DNA of 7,091 nt, from the NCBI GenBank assembly GCA_030610515.1, contig JAUWRQ010000048.1, forward strand, positions 1-7,091, written 5' to 3'. The notes below the pieces were generated by a model. It saw only the letters and a list, made by a program, of their open reading frames with translations. It ran no database searches and was not told the origin of the DNA. The position numbers were made by a program, and so were the translations under genes. Of this stretch, positions 1-5,245 are shown piece by piece. The first letter of the stretch is position 1, and each line of letters opens with the position of its first letter. The DNA is from Candidatus Eiseniibacteriota bacterium (GTDB taxonomy: Bacteria; Joyebacterota; Joyebacteria; Joyebacterales; Joyebacteraceae).

Positions 1-1053
1 GCCATCGTTCTGGCCATCATGCTAACGGCCGTGGCGGCGGAGGCAACGACGATCTGCGACGTACAGGAATACGATTCGATCGGCTTCTCGCCGCTCGTGG
101 GGCAGAACGTCACGGTGCGGGGCGCGGTGACCGTTCCGCCCGGACTCATGCAGCCGGACTACACGTCGATGTACATCCAGCAGGGCGACTGCGGGATCAA
201 CGTGTTCTGCTTCGACCCCCTGCCGTTCGAGCTCTCGCTCGGCGACACCGTTCAGGTGAACGGCGAGGTGACGGAGTACGTGAGCAGCAACACCGGAGCG
301 GGCGCCACTACCGAGATCATGTGCAACAACGTCGCGCAGATCACGCTCGTCTCTACCGGGCACGGCCCCGTAGAGCCCGCAGAGCTTGACCTGGCTGACG
401 TGAGTTTCGAGGACAACGAAGGACGGCTCATCAAGACCGTCGGAGTGGTCATCGACAACAACTTCGACTACAGCATGTACATCGCGGATCCGTGGTCGGG
501 CGCTTTCGTCCAAGTCTACAAGAGCTACATCGACAGCACGGACTTCACGGTCTTCATTCCCGGCGACACGCTCGAGATCACCGGAGTGATGCTGCAGTAC
601 GATAGGTCCGCTCCCTACTTCGACGGCTACGAACTCGTGCCTCGCTACCAGAGGGACATGCAGCACGCCGAGCCGGTCGCTCCCGCCGATCCCGTCTACT
701 GGTCGGAGGCGCTCCTGAGTGTGCCGGCGGCGCCCTTCCGCCCGGACATGGGTGAGATATTCCCGATCACCTACGCCGCTCCCGACAAGAGCGAGGTGAG
801 AATGGACATTTACGACTTGCAGGGAAGGGTCGTGAGAACCCTGACCGAAGGGACGTACGAAGGGCTCTCGGCGCTCCCCGAGTTCTACAGGCCGGGTTTC
901 TACGGTGAGGGGACACGGGGCTGGGACGGCAGGGACACCTACAGGTGCATCGTTCCCGCCGGGACCTACATCTGCAGGCTGGAGGTCGAGGACGAGAACG
1001 GAAACACGAGCGTAGAGACCGCCCCGGCGGTCGTGGGCGTCAGACTCAAGTGA
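1..1053 (+). CDS. Secreted OB-fold protein with C-terminal FlgD-type Ig-like domain (5' partial)
   Basis: The reading frame is open from base 1 to the TGA at 1051-1053 (350 codons). The first residues, AIVLAIMLTAVAAEA, are the end of a signal peptide. The ATG at base 19 would leave only a short hydrophobic stub with no basic start, so the true start lies upstream of the window. Numbering from base 1, residues ~20-220 form two OB-fold-like units of the kind found in secreted bacterial proteins: beta-strands with VTVRGAVTVPPG and GDTVQVNGEVTEY, a linker with STGH at 118-121, then a second unit ending GDTLEITGVMLQYD and YELVPRY. Residues ~245-350 are a FlgD-type Ig-like domain, with MDIYDLQGRVVRTL, WDGRD (W308) and VPAGTYICRLEV. 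Such tails occur on exported proteins of FCB-group bacteria, where they are related in fold to type IX sorting domains. No catalytic domain is visible. It is a close paralogue of the C-terminal third of the next gene. Exact function is unknown; export and domain make-up are well supported. Confidence 0.88.
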   Translation, partial: AIVLAIMLTAVAAEATTICDVQEYDSIGFSPLVGQNVTVRGAVTVPPGLMQPDYTSMYIQQGDCGINVFCFDPLPFELSLGDTVQVNGEVTEYVSSNTGAGATTEIMCNNVAQITLVSTGHGPVEPAELDLADVSFEDNEGRLIKTVGVVIDNNFDYSMYIADPWSGAFVQVYKSYIDSTDFTVFIPGDTLEITGVMLQYDRSAPYFDGYELVPRYQRDMQHAEPVAPADPVYWSEALLSVPAAPFRPDMGEIFPITYAAPDKSEVRMDIYDLQGRVVRTLTEGTYEGLSALPEFYRPGFYGEGTRGWDGRDTYRCIVPAGTYICRLEVEDENGNTSVETAPAVVGVRLK

Positions 1054-1072
1054 CCGCCCGCGTGCGACATCG

Positions 1073-1078
1073 AAAGGA
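1073..1078 (+). promoter_or_regulatory. Ribosome binding site for the 1086 gene
   Basis: AAAGGA lies 7 bases before the ATG at 1086. It supports that start over in-frame upstream codons such as the one at 945, which lie inside the preceding gene and would bury the signal peptide behind 47 hydrophilic, arginine-rich residues. Confidence 0.75.
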
Positions 1079-1085
1079 CACGCAC

Positions 1086-4000
1086 ATGAAACTTGGCCGT
1101 GCATTGCTGACAGGGATGCTCCTCACCCTGGTCCCGGCCGTCGCGCTGGGGCAGGTCATACCCATATCGGACGTCAACGCGGACGACGAGTCAGGCTACC
1201 CAGTGCTGCTGGATGAGGTGGTGACGGTGAAGGGTATCGTGACCGTCGGGACGGGCCTGCTCGCGTCGAACAACGACATCTACATCCAGGAGGGCACGGA
1301 TGGCGTGAACGTCATCCAGACGCCGGGAGCCTCGCCCGTGGTCGCGCGGGGCGACAGCGTGATGGTGACGGGCAAGGTTGCCTACGAACTCAGCTCCGGC
1401 TCGCTCAGGCGCACGTACATCAAGGTCAACACGTCGGTGACACCCGAGGCCGAGATCGTTCTTCTGTCTACCGGGCACACTCCACCGGATCCGGTCATCG
1501 TGACCCCGCGCATGCTCGCGACCGCCACGGGAGAGCAGTACGAGGGCACCTATGCGGTCGTGCGCCGCGTGGGGCTGACCCTCCCGCACCAGTGGCCGGA
1601 CGACCCGTGCACAGTCGACGGCGCGACCTACATCGCCGACGCAGACACGTCGTGCCGCATCTGGTTCGATGCGGACACAGACATCTGCGGGTCCCCCGCG
1701 CCGCTCGACACGTTCGACGTCTACGGCGTCGTCGTCCCCAGGCTCAGGAGCGTGTCTGCGTGGAAGGGCCACGGGGTGCTGCCGCCAACGCGCTCGCACA
1801 TCCTCTCGCGCGGTCCGGGCAGCGGCTTTGCCGAGTCCGAGACGGAACGCGTCTTCTCGAACCAGACAGTCGACGTGTCCTTCTCGGTCAGAGGCGAGGC
1901 GGACGTGCTGACCCGCTTGTCCCTCGCCATCCCCGACGGCTGGACCTTCTCCGGGAATCCCGCAGACGTTTCCCTCGCGGGCAGCGGATTCGCCGGAGCG
2001 TCGGTCGTGGGGGACAGCACGAACGTGGGACTGGTCACGATCTCGGGCGCCGCGCTGACCGTTGACGCGATCGGCACGATCACGGTGAGTGACATCGAGA
2101 CGCCGAACGCCGCGGGCGCCTTCGCGTTCCCGGTGTCGACCGCGCCGGCGGGAGGCGAGCTTGCCGAGATCGCTGCGTTTCCCGAGATAACGGTGGGCTT
2201 CCTTGCTGATCCGGGGACCGTTCTGATCAGCGAGGTCTACGCACACTCGAATGAAGTGGAGGACTCGAAAGACAGGGCCGAGTTCGTCGAACTCGTGAAC
2301 CCCGGAGACGAGCCCGTGGACATCTCCGGCTGGGTGCTGACCGATCTTGACGAGTCCGGCGCATGCGGTGGGACGAACCTGTGGGAGTTCCCGACCGATC
2401 CTCCGACGATGCTGCCCGCGGGCGGGTACGTTGTCGTCACCAAGGACGCGTGGCTTGAGGCCGGTCCCCGCACGCACGGATTCCTGAAGGTCTTCGGAGA
2501 CAGTCTGAACGTCGACGACATTCTGATCTTCGAGATGGTCGACCCCGACTTCGACGACAGCGACTGGCAGGGCGACGCGATCTGGGGAGACGTGCCGAAC
2601 ATGTTCTTCGCATCGAGCGAGGACGGCGATGTCACGACCAGTCAGGAGATGCGTCTCCTGGGCGGGTTCGACGGGAGCGGGGCGCTCTCCTACGCGCGGC
2701 TGCCGGGTGCGGAGGCCATCTACCTCTACTCCGACAGAACGCTCACGCAGCTTGTCGATGCGATGGAGTACCGCGATCTCGTTCACTTCCGAAGCGACCA
2801 TTGTCCCGACACGGAAGGTCTGGGTGGCTCAGACGACGCCTACGTTCCCGGCCCCCCGCCAAGCCACTACTCCCTCGTCCGCGACGCTGGCGCCGACGAC
2901 ACCAATGACTCGAGCGCGGACTTCGTGGTCTCGTCGTGGCCCACTCCCGGGTCGGCCAACGTGCTCGACGACGGAAAGCCGCCCACCGTGTTCACAGTCG
3001 GCACGGCCGGAGGCGGATTCGTGCTCGTCGAATTCAACGAGCCCGTGGACGGCGAGACGGGCGTCGATGAGGCGAACTACGTGATCGATGGTCTCCCGGT
3101 CTTGGACGCGTGGCTCTCAAGGGACCGGAGGACGGTTCTGCTCGATACCGATGCGCAGGTTCCCGACCAGTTCTACGACATCAGCATCGAAGGCGTAGAG
3201 GACGCGTCCGGCAACATGATGGTCCCGGACGAGAGGACGTTCGTCGGCTCGCCGGTGAGCGCGACACCGATCAGTGAAGTGCAGGCCTCTGACGAGATGG
3301 GTTTCTCGCCGCTGTGGGGCCAGGCGGTCGGGGTCGTCGGTTTCGCAACGGTGCCCCCGGGCTTCTTCAGCCCTACGCGCTTGAACATGTACGTGCAGGA
3401 CACCGAGGGTTGGGGCGTCAACATCTACTCTCCGAACCTCATGCCGTATCCGGCGCTGGAGGGAGATCTCCTTCTCTGCACGGGCGCGGTCATCGAGTAC
3501 CGGAGCGTCGACAGCACCGACCCGCTTGCCACCCCTCAGGGGTCGACCACCGAGATCGCGGACACCGAGTTTGCGCCCGGGACGGTGACGGTGCTCGCGC
3601 GGGGGTTCGACGTGATTCAGCCGCTCCCGCTCGCGACCGGCCACATAGGGCATGAGGACAGGGAAGGGACACTGGTCACGACCTCGGGCACCGTCGTCAG
3701 CGTGGAAGGCTTCGCCATCTACATCAATGATGGTTCGGGTGCGTGCCAGGTTTACCAGAACTTCACCGATCTCGACTTCAGCTGGTACGCGCTCGGTGAC
3801 GAACTGGAGGTGACGGGTATCGTTCTCCAGTACGACTACACCGCGCCGTACTTCGGCGGGTACGAGCTGGCTCCCAGATACGACGACGACATCGTCGTAC
3901 TCGGAACCTCCAGCCTGGATGACCCCAGGGTGGAGGTGTCGACGAAGGTGCTCGATATCTCTTCCGACGAGGCAATAGACATCGACTTCTTCTCGATCGG

Positions 4001-4229
4001 GTGCGACCACGTCGCCGTGCGGGTATTCGATCTCAAGGGGCGTTCCGTCGCGACCATCTACGACGGACGGTGCCTCGGATCCATACGAAGAAGCTGGGAC
4101 GGACGGGACGACAGCGGCCGCAAGGTGCCGGTCGGCGTCTACATCTGTCACATTCAGGCGCGGTCTCGCGATGGCAGCGAGATCAGTGACTCGGCGGTGC
4201 CGATCGTCGTGGGAACGAAACTCAACTAG
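1086..4229 (+). CDS. Large secreted OB-fold / lamin-tail domain / FlgD-Ig protein
   Basis: A 1047-residue exported protein starting at ATG 1086, with AAAGGA upstream and a signal peptide at residues 1-22 (likely cut after ALG). Domains in order: OB-fold-like pair, ~24-235, with VTVKGIVTV, GDSVMVTGKV and the linker STGH at 128-131; a beta-rich, Ig- or cohesin-like region, ~245-375; a lamin-tail domain, ~378-626, opening VLISEVYAHS, with EFVELVNPGDEPVDISGWVL from 399 and closing WPTPGSAN; an SbsA-type (Big_5-like) Ig domain, ~630-720, with VEFNEPVD and VEDASGNM; a second OB-fold pair, ~726-939, with ATGH at 850-853; and a FlgD-type tail, ~950-1047, with VFDLKGRSV, WDGRDDSGR (W1004) and VPVGVYICHI. 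OB-fold and lamin-tail domains often flank extracellular nucleases and phosphatases, but no such catalytic domain is seen, so adhesion, scaffold or ligand-binding roles are likelier. It begins 32 bases after gene 1 and is probably co-transcribed. Domain calls are from motif reading; the 245-375 region is the least certain. Confidence 0.9.
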   Translation: MKLGRALLTGMLLTLVPAVALGQVIPISDVNADDESGYPVLLDEVVTVKGIVTVGTGLLASNNDIYIQEGTDGVNVIQTPGASPVVARGDSVMVTGKVAYELSSGSLRRTYIKVNTSVTPEAEIVLLSTGHTPPDPVIVTPRMLATATGEQYEGTYAVVRRVGLTLPHQWPDDPCTVDGATYIADADTSCRIWFDADTDICGSPAPLDTFDVYGVVVPRLRSVSAWKGHGVLPPTRSHILSRGPGSGFAESETERVFSNQTVDVSFSVRGEADVLTRLSLAIPDGWTFSGNPADVSLAGSGFAGASVVGDSTNVGLVTISGAALTVDAIGTITVSDIETPNAAGAFAFPVSTAPAGGELAEIAAFPEITVGFLADPGTVLISEVYAHSNEVEDSKDRAEFVELVNPGDEPVDISGWVLTDLDESGACGGTNLWEFPTDPPTMLPAGGYVVVTKDAWLEAGPRTHGFLKVFGDSLNVDDILIFEMVDPDFDDSDWQGDAIWGDVPNMFFASSEDGDVTTSQEMRLLGGFDGSGALSYARLPGAEAIYLYSDRTLTQLVDAMEYRDLVHFRSDHCPDTEGLGGSDDAYVPGPPPSHYSLVRDAGADDTNDSSADFVVSSWPTPGSANVLDDGKPPTVFTVGTAGGGFVLVEFNEPVDGETGVDEANYVIDGLPVLDAWLSRDRRTVLLDTDAQVPDQFYDISIEGVEDASGNMMVPDERTFVGSPVSATPISEVQASDEMGFSPLWGQAVGVVGFATVPPGFFSPTRLNMYVQDTEGWGVNIYSPNLMPYPALEGDLLLCTGAVIEYRSVDSTDPLATPQGSTTEIADTEFAPGTVTVLARGFDVIQPLPLATGHIGHEDREGTLVTTSGTVVSVEGFAIYINDGSGACQVYQNFTDLDFSWYALGDELEVTGIVLQYDYTAPYFGGYELAPRYDDDIVVLGTSSLDDPRVEVSTKVLDISSDEAIDIDFFSIGCDHVAVRVFDLKGRSVATIYDGRCLGSIRRSWDGRDDSGRKVPVGVYICHIQARSRDGSEISDSAVPIVVGTKLN
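3261..4229 (+). repeat. Diverged copy of the gene 1 module (OB-fold pair + FlgD tail)
   Basis: Residues 726-1047 of the large protein repeat the whole mature part of the protein encoded at 1-1053. Shared blocks in the same order include GFSPLxGQ, TVPPG, [SA]TGH, LQYD, APYF, GYEL, PRY, DLxGR and WDGRD. An ungapped 33-residue block from GDTLEITG (gene 1) against GDELEVTG (gene 2) has 22 identities, counted by hand. The DNA itself has diverged, so this is an old duplication or domain fusion rather than a recent repeat. Confidence 0.85.
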
Positions 4230-4273
4230 TCGTCACGAGGCGAGTGGGCGGGGACGTGAGAGACCCGACCAGC

Positions 4274-4280
4274 AAGGAGG
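4274..4280 (+). promoter_or_regulatory. Strong Shine-Dalgarno that fixes the GTG start at 4286
   Basis: AAGGAGG ends 5 bases before GTG 4286. An in-frame GTG at 4244 would place 14 charged residues before the signal peptide and has no comparable upstream site, so 4286 is preferred. Confidence 0.85.
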
Positions 4281-4285
4281 CACAG

Positions 4286-5167
4286 GTGAGAGCAGCAAGA
4301 GCAACGGTCGCGCTGGCGGCAGTGATCGTCCTCCTCGCACCGGCGTGTGCGGGGGCCGCGGGCGTGTTCGATAACCTGATTCTGTCGCCGCGGGCCAGAG
4401 CGCTTGGCGGTGCGTTCGTGGCGCTGTCGGACGACGAGACGGCGATCTTCACCAACCCCGCGGGGCTCGCCCAGCAGGAGAACATCGGCTTCTACGGGAG
4501 CTACGTGGACCTCTACGGGTACGAGTTCCTGAACCTCGCGTCCTTCGCGGCCACGATGCCAACCGAGAAGGGCACGTTCGGTGTCGGCGGCAGGCTCATG
4601 AGCGTGTCCTACAAGGGCGTCGACCTCGAGACCGAGCAGTCGGTCGCGCTCGGGCACGGATTCACCGTGATGAAGGACGTCCACTCCTCGCTCTCGTTCG
4701 GGTACGCCCTGACCCTCTACGGCCTCTCGTTCGGCGCCGAGAGCGTCGGAGGGGAGGACCTGGGCTCCGCGAGCACGTTCGGCATCGACGTCGGCGTGAT
4801 GGGCACGCTCAGGGGCAGGACGAGCTTCGGCTTCTTCGCGAAGAACATCAACAACCCCAAGCTCGGCGACCCCGACGCTCAGGATCTTCCCCAGTGGTTC
4901 ACCGCGGGCGTGTCCTACAGCCCGTACGGAGGCGTTCGGACAAACCTCGAGATGCAGAAGCAGGACAACGAGGAACTGAGGGCCTGCTTCGGACTGGAAC
5001 TCGAGATCACGGACTACGTGACCTTGAGGGGAGGTCTCCAGAACCAGCCCAACAGGCTCTCCGTCGGGTTCGGGACGCACTGGGAGGCGGTGCGGATCGA
5101 CTACAGCTTCACGTCTCACGCGACGCTTCCGGGGTCGCACCACTTCGGGCTAGGCGTGGCATTCTAG
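4286..5167 (+). CDS. PorV/PorQ-family outer-membrane beta-barrel protein
   Basis: A 293-residue protein from GTG 4286 to TAG 5165-5167. Residues 1-24 are a signal peptide (basic start RAAR, hydrophobic core, AGA cleavage region). The mature N-terminus carries the hallmark of the PorV/PorQ group: RARALGGAFVALSDD at 36-50 followed by TNPAGLA at 56-62. The rest alternates short amphipathic strands and turns (for example FGVGGRLMSVSYKG and RTSFGFFAKNINNP) and ends in GLGVAF, a terminal Phe as usual for barrel proteins inserted in the outer membrane. In type IX secretion PorV is the barrel that escorts cargo to the attachment complex, while PorQ-like relatives have other or unknown roles; which subgroup this is cannot be told by eye. 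The length is near or slightly below the family's usual ~300-400. It sits between two genes for FlgD-tailed secreted proteins and another outer-membrane protein, which suits a cargo-export or surface-assembly role (inference). Confidence 0.85.
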   Translation: MRAARATVALAAVIVLLAPACAGAAGVFDNLILSPRARALGGAFVALSDDETAIFTNPAGLAQQENIGFYGSYVDLYGYEFLNLASFAATMPTEKGTFGVGGRLMSVSYKGVDLETEQSVALGHGFTVMKDVHSSLSFGYALTLYGLSFGAESVGGEDLGSASTFGIDVGVMGTLRGRTSFGFFAKNINNPKLGDPDAQDLPQWFTAGVSYSPYGGVRTNLEMQKQDNEELRACFGLELEITDYVTLRGGLQNQPNRLSVGFGTHWEAVRIDYSFTSHATLPGSHHFGLGVAF

Positions 5168-5187
5168 AGATGCGCCGCCGGGTCAGG

Positions 5188-5216
5188 TGGGGGCCGCCGG
5201 AGTCCGGCGTTCCCCA
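5188..5216 (+). other. Strong intergenic hairpin without a T-tract
   Basis: Bases 5195-5200 (CGCCGG) pair perfectly with 5204-5209 (CCGGCG) across a 3-base loop. After one mismatch (5194/5210), bases 5188-5193 pair with 5211-5216, including one G-T wobble. That gives 12 pairs in all, mostly G-C. It lies 20 bases after the stop of the PorV-like gene and 29 bases before the next start. No run of T follows, so it is not a classic intrinsic terminator; it may act as an RNA processing or stability element, or as a partial stop that lowers expression of the downstream gene. Confidence 0.55.
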
Positions 5217-5235
5217 GACGACTCCGACAGGATGC

Positions 5236-5241
5236 GGGAGG
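5236..5241 (+). promoter_or_regulatory. Ribosome binding site for the 5246 gene
   Basis: GGGAGG lies 4 bases before ATG 5246, slightly close but the only good match nearby. It supports this start, which directly opens a signal peptide. Confidence 0.7.
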
Positions 5242-5245
5242 TACG

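Noticed and set aside
22..1104. Open frame on the - strand, 360 codons
   Set aside because: Antisense shadow of gene 1, whose + strand protein has clear OB-fold and FlgD-type motifs; the antisense product has none.
1191..2801. Long open frame on the - strand, 536 codons
   Set aside because: It lies wholly antisense to the large secreted protein. Its translation is rich in Arg, His, Asp and Val with no signal peptide or domain, typical of the mirror frame of G+C-rich coding DNA.
3117..4151. Open frame on the - strand, 344 codons
   Set aside because: Mirror frame of the second OB-fold pair and FlgD tail; low-complexity Arg/Val/Asp composition and no domain.
1086..4229. Gene 2 as an extracellular nuclease of the OB-fold / lamin-tail kind
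   Set aside because: No endonuclease/exonuclease/phosphatase or other nuclease catalytic motif was found between the accessory domains.
5188..5216. Intrinsic terminator ending the operon after the barrel gene
   Set aside because: The hairpin is strong but is followed by AGACGACTCC, with no T-run, so a classic terminator call is not supported.
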